DNA of 12,399 nt from the NCBI GenBank assembly GCA_027596035.1, contig JADGJA010000693.1:1-12399 (forward strand), written 5' to 3'. A model generated the notes under the pieces. The model searched no databases and was not told where the DNA came from. It saw nothing but the letters and a program-made list of their open reading frames with translations. The stretch comes from Thoreauomyces humboldtii. Taxonomy: Eukaryota > Chytridiomycota > Chytridiomycetes > Spizellomycetales > Powellomycetaceae. Positions 1-6,833 of this stretch are shown here, piece after piece. The position numbers and the translations under genes were made by a program. Within the stretch, counting starts at the first letter, position 1, and the number at the start of each line of letters is the position of its first letter.

Positions 1-238
1 AGTCGGAGCGAAGGTGCTCGACAGTGAAGTGGGGGGTTTGGAAGGGGGTAGCTACGTGGAGAGTTTGATAGCTTTTTAGGGAGGCGTATCACACCATCCT
101 TCCGAGGCACCTTTCCGGCAGCTACCACCTGCCAACCAAGGACGTCGACCTTTCCTCCCGGAACCCGTCAAGTCGCCCTCACCGCCAAGGCGTGGCCCCA
201 GCAGTATCTGAGGCTTCCCAGCAACATTGTTAGCAAGA
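1..238. other. Flanking DNA, no gene seen
   Basis: I see no convincing coding region, RNA gene or terminal repeat here. The stretch is mixed-composition DNA leading up to the small plus-strand ORF at 239. It may be the 5' leader of that ORF or of a truncated element that starts outside the window. Confidence 0.4.
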
Positions 239-376
239 ATGTCTAGCACCAACACCCTCTCCGTGGAGACTACAGTTGGTGGTCAAGCAACGCTCTCGTC
301 AACAGTGCCGAGCTCTCCCATCACCGGGACTGCTCAACACGTTCTTGCGTGTTTCACTGAGGATTCGGAGAGTTGA
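239..376 (+). CDS. Small hypothetical ORF, 45 aa, possibly a truncated 5' gene end
   Basis: An ATG at 239 in a purine-rich context (agcaagaATGtct) opens 45 codons ending in TGA at 374-376. The product is rich in Ser and Thr and starts MSSTNTLSVETTVGGQ. I do not recognise it. Composition and start context suggest the beginning of a longer protein, such as the Gag of another element, cut short where unrelated sequence joins near 350-376. Its 3' end overlaps the 3' end of the decayed minus-strand gene. It may be chance. Confidence 0.25.
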   Translation: MSSTNTLSVETTVGGQATLSSTVPSSPITGTAQHVLACFTEDSES

Positions 377-976
377 GCATCTCAATGTAATGGGTGATCT
401 TCTTTGTGGTGAGGACGGGAAAGGAGAGGATGATCGGGTTCACGATCCACCACTTGATGAGGTAGGTGGTGTGCCGTGCGAGGTCTTGTACGATTCGGAT
501 GTAGTTGAGGATGGCAGGTAGGTGGTGGTCTCGAAGGACCGACCGTAGAGAGCATTTGCGAGTGGAATGCTTCTTGGGCGGAGCTAGAGAAGTAAGGAGT
601 TAAATCAGTGTATGCGATGAGAGGGAAGCTGAGAGGGCAGATGAGAAGGAGAGAGACTCACATTCTTCCGAGTCTGAGTCCGGGTCTGAGTCCGGATCGA
701 TTCCGGGTCCGAGGGATTGGGCGGGTGAAGTCGGCCGTGAAGTTGGACATCGAACCACGCAGCGCGCTGCTCCTCGTCTAAGAAAAGATCATTGAGATGT
801 CGCTGCACGGCGTCGTCGTAGAAAGGGTTGTTGTCTTCGTTGTCGTTGAAAGGGTTGTCGCATTCGTTGTCGGAGAAAGGGTTGCCATCGTGAGCCGGGT
901 TGTCAAATGAGCTGTCGTTCTCCTCGTCGTTTTCCTAGTCGTCGTCGAAAGGGTCATCCTCGATGTCACAGTGCAT
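354..976 (-). pseudogene. Decayed gene with one intron, unknown function
   Basis: Reading the minus strand from an ATG at 974-976 gives an acidic region with repeated NPF-like motifs (DDPFDDD, then GNPF, DNPF and NNPF), followed by LFLDEEQRAAWFDVQLHGR. A TAG at 935-937 interrupts it. Near 700-740 the sensible frame shifts by one base into GIDPDSDPDSDSEE. This runs to a GTGAGT donor at 661. Joining to the acceptor at 584 gives codon T|CT and continues as SPPKKHSTRKCSLRSVLRD, then LIKWWIVNPIILSFPVLTTK, ending in TGA at 354-356. The frame agrees across the splice, which argues that this was once a real gene. I do not recognise the family. The stop and the frame break indicate decay, and the upstream end runs into a palindrome. 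The start codon is uncertain. Confidence 0.5.
584..661 (-). other. Spliceosomal intron, 78 nt
   Basis: On the minus strand the intron begins GTGAGT (661-656) and ends CTCTAG (last G at 584). A branch-like CTGATTTAAC lies near the 3' end, followed by a pyrimidine-rich stretch. Length and borders fit short fungal introns. Splicing keeps an open frame from the acidic Asp/Ser repeat into a Lys/Arg/Leu-rich exon, while reading through the intron hits a stop. This is inferred from sequence alone. Confidence 0.55.
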
Positions 977-1007
977 TCCCTAAGTTCTTAGGGAATGCAC
1001 AGTGACA
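964..1007. repeat. Near-perfect palindrome, 21-bp arms, 2-nt loop
   Basis: Arms 964-984 and 987-1007 are complementary at 20 of 21 positions around a TT centre (core GTGCATTCCCTAAG / CTTAGGGAATGCAC). The palindrome sits exactly between the decayed minus-strand gene and the 12-bp minisatellite. It contains the ATG I used for the decayed gene, so that start may belong to the repeat. It could be a rearrangement junction or the end of a small element. Confidence 0.85.
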
Positions 1008-1014
1008 GGAACTA

Positions 1015-1207
1015 GGAACTCTACTAAGAACTCTACTAGGAACTCTGCTAGGAACCCTGCTAGGAACTCTACTAGGGATCGTGGCTTGGACGCTTGCCAG
1101 GAACTTCCGCTAGGAACCCTGCTAGGAACTCTACTAGGGATCGCGGCTTGGACGCTTGCTAGGAACCCTGCTAGGAACTCTACTAGGGATCGGGGCTGGA
1201 CAGCTTG
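1015..1207. repeat. 12-bp minisatellite with longer-order structure
   Basis: The basic unit is GGAACTCTACTA or GGAACCCTGCTA. Five copies are contiguous at 1015-1074. Then the block GGAACCCTGCTA-GGAACTCTACTA-GGGATCG..GGCT recurs starting near 1051, 1113 and 1162, separated by spacers containing GGACGCTT or GGACAGCTT. The unit length is a multiple of three, so the array produces an open frame (RNST-type repeats) that I regard as an artefact. Confidence 0.85.
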
Positions 1208-1267
1208 CTGTCAACTTCCGCTGTCAAGTCTCACTGTCAAGTCCTGCTGTCGAGGTGAACTGTCCGA
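1208..1267. repeat. 13-bp minisatellite (CTGTCAAGTCCTG type)
   Basis: CTGTC recurs exactly every 13 bases at 1208, 1221, 1234, 1247 and 1260. The first three units (CTGTCAACTTCCG, CTGTCAAGTCTCA, CTGTCAAGTCCTG) are similar and the later ones have diverged. It directly follows the 12-bp array, so two arrays with different periods are juxtaposed. Confidence 0.8.
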
Positions 1268-1374
1268 AAATGTATTATCCATAAACTCTGTCCGAAGTTG
1301 CCTCCACCTGCCGCATTTTCGCATCCTCGGTGACTCACTCTGTGTCAGCCCTACCTTCGTTCTAACGCTGCTTC
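1268..1374. other. Spacer, nothing recognised
   Basis: About 100 bp of unique-looking sequence between the minisatellites and the first 89-bp unit. No ORF, RNA gene or repeat was recognised. Confidence 0.4.
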
Positions 1375-1548
1375 ATCAACTGCTGCGCCATTGGCACATT
1401 TGTTATCGACAATAGAGCACAAACTTTTCCTCAGTCTCTTCGATTTTTGCTCATCCTTTTTTAATGAACTGCTGCGCCACTGACGCATTTGTTATCGACA
1501 ATGGAGCCCAAACTTTTCCTCAGTCTCTTCGATTTTCTTGTCTCCATC
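1375..1548. repeat. Tandem repeat of about 89 bp, two units, the second split by the outer element
   Basis: Unit 1 (1375-1463) and unit 2 (from 1464) both start AT(C/G)AACTGCTGCGCCA and share CATTTGTTATCGACAAT and AAACTTTTCCTCAGTCTCTT. I count about six differences over the first 72 bases. Unit 2 breaks at 1548, where the outer retrotransposon begins. Its last bases (CTTTC) are found at 11838-11842, just beyond the far target duplication, giving a unit of about 90 bp before insertion. Confidence 0.85.
1544..1548. repeat. Target-site duplication of outer element, left copy (CCATC)
   Basis: CCATC immediately precedes the left LTR and recurs at 11833-11837 immediately after the right LTR. Five bases is the usual duplication length for copia-type integrase. 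Confidence 0.9.
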
Positions 1549-1744
1549 TGTGAGCAGGACGTCGCAGCTGTGGGGACTGATAGACCAATGTATATGTTAG
1601 TGAAACTTACTCGGCTAAGGGGAAAGAGAACCGAGGGGAAAGAAGGCTATCTGAAGAGTGGCTGTGCTCCTGCTATGTGTGTCCGGGTGCGCCGGACACA
1701 CACGCAGGTGAGACAACGGGTAGGATGACCTATCCCCGCCAACA
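1549..1744 (-). repeat. 3' LTR of outer element, 196 bp
   Basis: On the minus strand it starts TGTTGGCGGG and ends CTGCTCACA, with TG and CA termini. It matches 11637-11832 without gaps at 188 of 196 positions. On the plus strand this LTR lies directly upstream of the antisense ORF, so promoter activity from it in that direction would express the ORF. Confidence 0.95.
1677..1701. repeat. Hairpin inside outer LTR, perfect 10-bp stem (also at 11765-11789)
   Basis: GTGTGTCCGG (1677-1686) pairs with CCGGACACAC (1692-1701) around a 5-nt loop, GTGCG. The same stem is intact in the other LTR at 11765-11789 although the LTRs differ at 8 sites, one of them immediately beside the stem. It could be a protein-binding site or an RNA structure in the transcript ends. 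Confidence 0.75.
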
Positions 1745-1753
1745 CCCCCACTC
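1745..1753 (-). promoter_or_regulatory. Polypurine tract of outer element
   Basis: On the minus strand GAGTGGGGG directly abuts the 3' LTR start TGTTGG. Position and purine content fit the plus-strand primer for reverse transcription. Confidence 0.8.
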
Positions 1754-1830
1754 AGACTATACAGGCTGCCACACCTGCCAAAACAAAAGAAACAAGAAAA
1801 ACAAAGAATCCAACCAGACAACCACGCAAG

Positions 1831-2574
1831 ATGCCACCGAAACAAGTCAGGCACAAGACGATGGGAGCGAAGGTTGGGGGAACTGGGAGAGGTGCGGCGC
1901 GGGGAGGCGCACGCGGGGGAGCGCGCAAGAGAGCCGTCAATGTCGCGATCCGTGGGGGAGCGGCCGCTCGAGTCGCTCTCCCACGGGGTGGTCGCGGAGG
2001 GGTCTCAATGGCTGGAGCTGGCCGCGGTGGAGGAGGGGCCACCAATCCGAACGCACCCCGGAATCTGGCATCGAGGTTGCCAGTACTTTCGCCCATGGTC
2101 GGCGTACCTCGGAAGTAGTCGGAGTTCGCCAACGATCGGGAGATCCCTTGGGATCAGCTATCAGCGGAGGATCTGGAGATGGCGATGATTGTCGCCTACG
2201 ATGCTGCATGGGAAAGGACGCAAAAGACATCGGCGGCAAACGTGTCGAATCAGCAGAAGATACTGAAACGGGAGCTGGCAAAAATGACCCCGTCGGAGGA
2301 GGGGTCGTTCCTGCGTCCTGCGATGAAGTACCAGGCGCTTCTGGATCGGGAAGCCCTGCGTACGTATGGGCCAGGAAAGAAGGCGGAACTGGCGAACCCC
2401 AAGACGTCCGAGAAGAAGCGCGCGCGTGCCCGAAAAAGACGCATCGAAGAGGCCGAAGAACTCGCCGATCTGCTCCTTGGACCCGATGTCCCATCAGACG
2501 AGGATGGGGACGGAGGGGACGGGCAGCAAGGGCCACCGGGTGGGGCTGCTGGGGTAGAGTTAGCGGGGACGTAG
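1831..2574 (+). pseudogene. Antisense accessory ORF of the outer element, RGG-rich protein, one in-frame stop
   Basis: An ATG at 1831 follows an A/C-rich leader (1775-1830) that looks like a real 5' UTR. The frame runs 247 codons to TAG at 2572-2574, with one internal TAG at 2116-2118. Residues 1-80 are Arg/Gly-rich with several RGG motifs, typical of nucleic-acid binding or nucleolar proteins. After the stop the frame reads SEFANDREIPWDQLSAEDLE, then an Ala/Lys/Glu-rich probable helical region, a basic cluster EKKRARARKRR like a nuclear localisation signal, and an acidic Gly-rich tail with SDEDGDGGDG. It runs opposite to the retrotransposon, between pol and the 3' LTR, and overlaps the pol frame tail to tail by 325 bp. 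The pol frame there is low-complexity Ser/Arg/Pro, as expected of a shadow. I do not recognise a family. It may be an accessory gene of the element or a captured host gene. Confidence 0.55.
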
Positions 2575-4238
2575 GCGCTCATAGATGGCGTACTGGCAGC
2601 ATGCATTGTTAAGTCGCGCACTGTCGGATCCGCTATCCAACTGCGTAGGGTAGCGAAGCGGTCTGGGAGCACGGACTTTGTGAAGAAGTCCGCCAACTGA
2701 GTAGTCGTCGGAGTATCGATAATAGAAATAGAAGAGTTGTTAACCCCATCTCGGATAGCGTGATAGCGGACGTCAATGTGTTTGGTCCGATTGTTAATCG
2801 CGGGGGACTGCGCGAGAGCTGCGGCCGATTGATTATCCATGTGAATAGGAGTCGGAGGGAAACCCGACTCGTGCAGAGGGCCCAGGACCTGCGCCAGAAG
2901 GTGGCGAAGCCACATAGCCTCCTTGTAAGCAGTGCAGGCGGCTACGTATTCCGCCTCCGTCGTGCTAAGAGAGTTGCAACCCTGTTTGGTGCAGCGCCAG
3001 TGAATAAGCATAGCGTTCCAAAAGATAGCAATTCCAGATGTAGATTTTCGGTCGGTGATGTCTCCAGCGTAGTCGGCATCCGCATACACACGAAGTCCTT
3101 TCAGTTCTCCATCCGGGTTATGGGTAAAGTGGAGACAGAAATCCATGGTTCCTTTGAGGTAACGAAAGATACGTTTAACAGCGGACCAATCGTAGACGGT
3201 GGGCTTTGACACCTTTCGGGCTGCAAGGCATACTGCGATTGCTATGTCCCAGCGCCAGGCGATGCATAACCATGTCAGCGCCCCCACTGCTTCGAGATAG
3301 AGAGCGGCGAATTCAAATAATCGATCGTCACCCGCTGTGTGTGGGGAGCCGGCGTACGGCGTAGGGCAGGATGTACAATCCGACATTTCAAAATGTGCCA
3401 GGAGGTCTTCGCTGTAGGTGCGGTTGGAAACGGCCAATGAGTAGCCGGCGCCGTCGGTGTGTGTGAATGTCATACCGAGATGGTTTCGGACACGGCCCTG
3501 ATCGGTGAACTTAAACTGCGAATGCAGTTCCGCTTTAATTCGGCGCATCGCTTCGGGGTCTTTGGTTAAGAATAAAATGTCATCCACAAAGATAAGCAGA
3601 ACAACGAGAGTATTGATTGAGGGCGTGCCGTTGTATTTGAAGAACACGCACGGACAATTGATGGCCACGGTGTACCCGAGGGTCTCAAGAGCACTTTTTA
3701 AGGTGTTGTACCATAACATTGGAGATTGTTTGAGTCCGTAGAGCGCTTTGTTGAGGCGTAGGACCCAGGCAGGTTTCGGATGGATGTCGTCCCCGAAACC
3801 TTCAAATTGCTCGATGAATACTTCGGGGTCTATTTCGCTGTTGAGGAACGCGGTGATAGTGTTCATGGAGTGGATGTCCAGACCGTGCTGCACGGCGAAT
3901 GCCAAGAACAGTCGAAGGATAGCAAAGGGAAGCGTTGGAGCGTACGTCTCGTCGTAATCTACGCCGAGACGTTGCGTCTGTCCCTGACAGACTGCCCGAG
4001 CCTTATGTTTCTTATAAGTTCCGTCTGGGTTCATCACCTTCTTGAAGACCCATTTGGTACCAATGACTCGGTGGTCTTTAGGACAACGCACCAGAGTAAA
4101 TGTGTTGTTCGCGACGAGAGATTCATTCTCTTTAATCGCGGCGAGCTTGAAGAGCTCCGCGTCGGCATGGCGCATCGCCTGTTTCCAATTGTATGTATCT
4201 GGATCAAGCAAACGGGCGGCATGCACTGCGGCTCTGTT

Positions 4239-4382
4239 TTCCCAGTGATCTAGGGCAATGGTATCGGCAACAACCGATCGGGGTTGCCAATCTTCCGGGT
4301 ATCCGACCCAGTGAACCAAATATTCCTTTCCGTGCGCCGTAGAACGACGTTCCGCGGAAATGTGAGAGATTAACCATTCCTC
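4239..4382 (-). other. Chromodomain-like segment within outer Pol, between IN and RT
   Basis: Residues 632-679 of the Pol frame start EEWLISHISAERR and include KEYLVHWVGYPEDWQPRS and ALDHWE. The pattern matches a chromodomain: an aromatic at the start (W634), the strand YLVxWxGY (W656, Y659), a WxP motif (WQP), then an acidic/hydrophobic helix. All three aromatic cage positions that bind methyl-lysine are aromatic. In Ty3/gypsy chromoviruses this domain sits at the integrase C-terminus and directs insertion to chromatin. Here it follows the integrase C-terminus of a copia element. The assignment rests on pattern recognition only. Confidence 0.7.
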
Positions 4383-6548
4383 GTCCGTGACCTCGATGGC
4401 CTCCTCGAGGAGATCAAGGTCTGCTGGGTCCTGAGCGTAGAGATCAGGGAGCATAGTTTCCTCGTGAAATAAGACATCCCGAGAGTGGATAATCAGATCA
4501 TGATGGGGATCCCATAGTACGTAACCCTTACGGCCAACTGTTTGACCGTAGCTTATAAGGTAACCTTTCTGGGCGCGGTTGCCCATCTTATCCCTTCCTT
4601 TCTTAGGAATACCGACGTAGGCTAAACAGCCGATACGACGAAGGATGGAAATGTCTGGGGGTTTCCCGTAAATTGCCTCGTAGGGCGTAGTTTCGGATCC
4701 GCGGTTGGGAATCCGGTTGTGGATGAGGGTAACGGCTTCAAGAATATATGGCCAGAACCGACGAGGAACACGTGAATCCGCAAAGATAGCGCGTGCGCGA
4801 TCAAGTAGCGTACGGTTCCAGCGCTCCGAAACTCCGTTCTGTTGACTGGTATACGCTTCCGATTCTTCATGTTCGATGCCGCATTCGACTAGGAAATCTT
4901 TAAGTTGTCCTTGGTACTCAGTACCTTGGTCGGTGCGGACCTTTTTGATCGTGACGGATGTTTGGATTTCGAACCATGATAAGAAGGCCTTAAAGCAATC
5001 GCGTATCTCGGTGGATGTGCGCGACGCGATGGCGTATTGGTGAACGTAGCGGGAAGCATGGTCCGTGAAGGATAATGAGTATTTCTCCTCAGCTGTGCCA
5101 AGGATACGAAAGGGGCCTTGGACGTCTGAATGTATCAGATCGCCGAGGGCACGAGGAGTTTGGTTTTCAACCGATGGAAAAGGTAATCGTGTGAATTTGC
5201 CGAGCAGACAACTCTCACACGATACGTCGTCAGTGGGCGTAGGGGGCAAAGCCCCCACTACGGGAAAACCCGAGGTCACTTTCGGAAGCATGGGTAAGAT
5301 ATGCATACCACAGTGACCGAGACGTTGATGGGCAAGGCGATGCGCGATCTGCGTCGAGCATGCCATGGCAGTAAGTGGGGAAGCTTGTAAGATCTGACCT
5401 TCCAGGTAGTACACCGAACCTTGCCGGACACCCTGGGCAAGAATATGGCCGTTTCGGATAAACTTAACCGATGATGTGGACGCCTCGAAGAGGACGTCAA
5501 TCTCGTGGTCGTTGCATTGGGGCACTGACACCAATGTGTGTTTGAAGGCTGGGACGTGTAAAACGTTAAGTAGGGATAAAGTATCCGGGGACTCCAGTGG
5601 AGCAATGTGAATGGTGCCCGTAGAGTGGGCCGGAACAATAGTTCCGTTTGCGACGGCAACGTGTTGGGTCGAGGGAACCTGCGTAGTGGAATCGAAATAT
5701 TCGGGAAGAGGACTCATATGGTTCGTTGCGCCGCTATCAATCAACCCGCGGAACATTGTGTTAACCGTCGAAACATGCATGGCGTGGGCGATGCTGACGT
5801 GCGCCTGACCCGAGCGGGGCGGGTCAGCCGACTTCAAGGACGACGCAGCGTCCTGGGTTTGCTGTGCAATGATCTTCGCGTATACTCTGCACTTGCTGGT
5901 TTTGTGGTGCATTTTACACCACTTGCACCAGTTAGGTTCGTCTCCAGAATCCTGAACCCAAGCTTCTCGAGCAACGGGTTGGGGCGCCTGATACCGGCGT
6001 TCCTGAGCTTGATGATCCACGAGACGCTCTGCGTGAGCCGTGAGTGCACGTAGCGTCTGGTGATCCTGGTTTTTAGGTTGCAACGCGATAAAAGTAGGCA
6101 GACCGTCCAGAAATAATTTCCGGGCGGCAAAGTCAGGGAGTTGAGGAATACTCGAATAAGTCCCTTCAAAGTCCTGGATAAACCGAGCGACGTCTTTTGT
6201 CGCCGCCGCGCGCATCGCTTGGAGACGTGCAAATTGATGAAAGGTGTGATCATGAGGGACAAAGCGTTTGAGCATGGTGCTCCGGATACCCGGGACGGGA
6301 GTACCGTCTACGAGACGGTCATGCCAGGTGAGGGTAATGAAACGTTCCGCTTCAGAGCGGCGTTCCTACCAATCAAGCGCCCGATCAGCAAATTTGCTGA
6401 GGAGATAGTCCCCAACACTGTTTGTATCAATTGCATGTTGACGAAGGGAGACGTCCACTTTGTTGATGAAATTATGGAGTGATTTCCACTCTCGTTCACC
6501 CTTAAAGACAGGAATATTCTTCAGAAGATCTTCTTGGAATTTGCTGTA

Positions 6549-6553
6549 CCGTG
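6549..6553. repeat. Target-site duplication of inner element, left copy (CCGTG)
   Basis: CCGTG lies directly before the inner 5' LTR and again at 10673-10677 directly after the inner 3' LTR. TA precedes both copies, so a 7-bp reading (TACCGTG) cannot be excluded. Confidence 0.9.
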
Positions 6554-6750
6554 TGTTATGCATTGATGGACTTGAGCGCCCAGCTCGCGTGTATGCTTAG
6601 ACAGCTTGCACAGCCACCCGTTCCCTGCCTCCATATCTCTTCCCTATTTTTCGCCTAGCGCTAATACAATAATACACATCTTCTGTCAATCTACATAGCG
6701 TTGAGCAGTTTCCACCACTGAGCACTCCCTCCTCGGATCCACACGCAATA
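6554..6750 (+). repeat. 5' LTR of inner element, 197 bp
   Basis: It starts TGTTATGCATTG and ends CACGCAATA. It matches 10476-10672 at 195 of 197 positions (differences near 6620 and 6743). The 3' end is TA rather than the canonical CA. An A/T-rich stretch, CTAATACAATAATACACAT (about 6660-6680), could hold the promoter core or the polyadenylation signal. Confidence 0.95.
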
Positions 6751-6764
6751 GGTTATGAGCCCTG
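6751..6764 (+). promoter_or_regulatory. Primer-binding site, half-tRNA initiator Met type
   Basis: GGTTATGAGCCCTG directly follows the 5' LTR. Its reverse complement, CAGGGCTCATAACC, is an anticodon stem-loop with a CAU anticodon, as in initiator Met tRNA. Some copia elements, including Drosophila copia, are primed by an internal fragment of this tRNA rather than its 3' end. The outer element has the identical 14-mer. Confidence 0.85.
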
Positions 6765-6784
6765 TTAACACGCTCAACGCCTAG
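6755..6784 (+). other. Short upstream ORF beginning in the primer-binding site
   Basis: Because the site is complementary to a CAU anticodon it contains ATG. Here it opens 9 codons (MSPVNTLNA) ending in TAG at 6782-6784, 49 bases before the gag ATG. If the genomic RNA is translated by scanning, this could reduce Gag synthesis. Functional status is inferred. Confidence 0.35.
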
Positions 6785-6833
6785 AAAGACAAGTTCCTGT
6801 ATCCTGCTCCTTCTCCTTGTTCAACACTCAAAC

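Larger units (their letters stand above)
2250..6553 (-). pseudogene. Outer Gag-Pol polyprotein, 3' part (Gag core, PR, IN, chromodomain-like, RT, RNase H)
   Basis: The frame runs on the minus strand from the junction at 6553, through a TAG at 6366-6368 (context ALDW*ERRSEAER), to 2250. Numbering from the Met at 6275: zinc knuckle CX2CX3HX4C at 117-129; protease DSG at 180-182; integrase zinc finger H316, H321, C353, C356; integrase catalytic D384, D449, E484; integrase C-terminal RKGYVLWDP and HSRDVLFHEE; a chromodomain-like segment at 632-679; reverse transcriptase from KWVFKKV (741) with FVDD at 896-899; RNase H with D1066, E1107, D1147 and RTKHIDVRYH. In reverse transcriptase motif A the expected MDV is MNT (N805, codon AAC at 3861-3863), so the first catalytic Asp is missing. 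Homology ends near residue 1225. The remaining residues overlap the antisense ORF. The Gag N-terminal part lies at 10673-11578, beyond the inner element. Confidence 0.93.

Noticed and set aside
1002..1415. 137-codon plus-strand ORF with RNST-type repeats
   Set aside because: It is generated by the 12-bp minisatellite, whose period is a multiple of three. There is no domain and no plausible start context.
1937..2536. 199-codon minus-strand ORF opposite the antisense gene
   Set aside because: It is a Pro/Arg/Ser-rich shadow of GC-rich coding sequence and is not in frame with Pol.
1677..2612. Uninterrupted 311-codon plus-strand frame across LTR and 3' region
   Set aside because: It starts inside the LTR and its composition is Gly/Ser/Arg/Cys noise typical of an alternate frame. 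The frame starting at 1831 has a leader, RGG repeats and a coherent charged C-terminus despite one stop.
2760..6053. Several plus-strand ORFs of 70-157 codons across the pol region
   Set aside because: They lie antisense to strongly conserved integrase, reverse transcriptase and RNase H motifs, so they are shadows.
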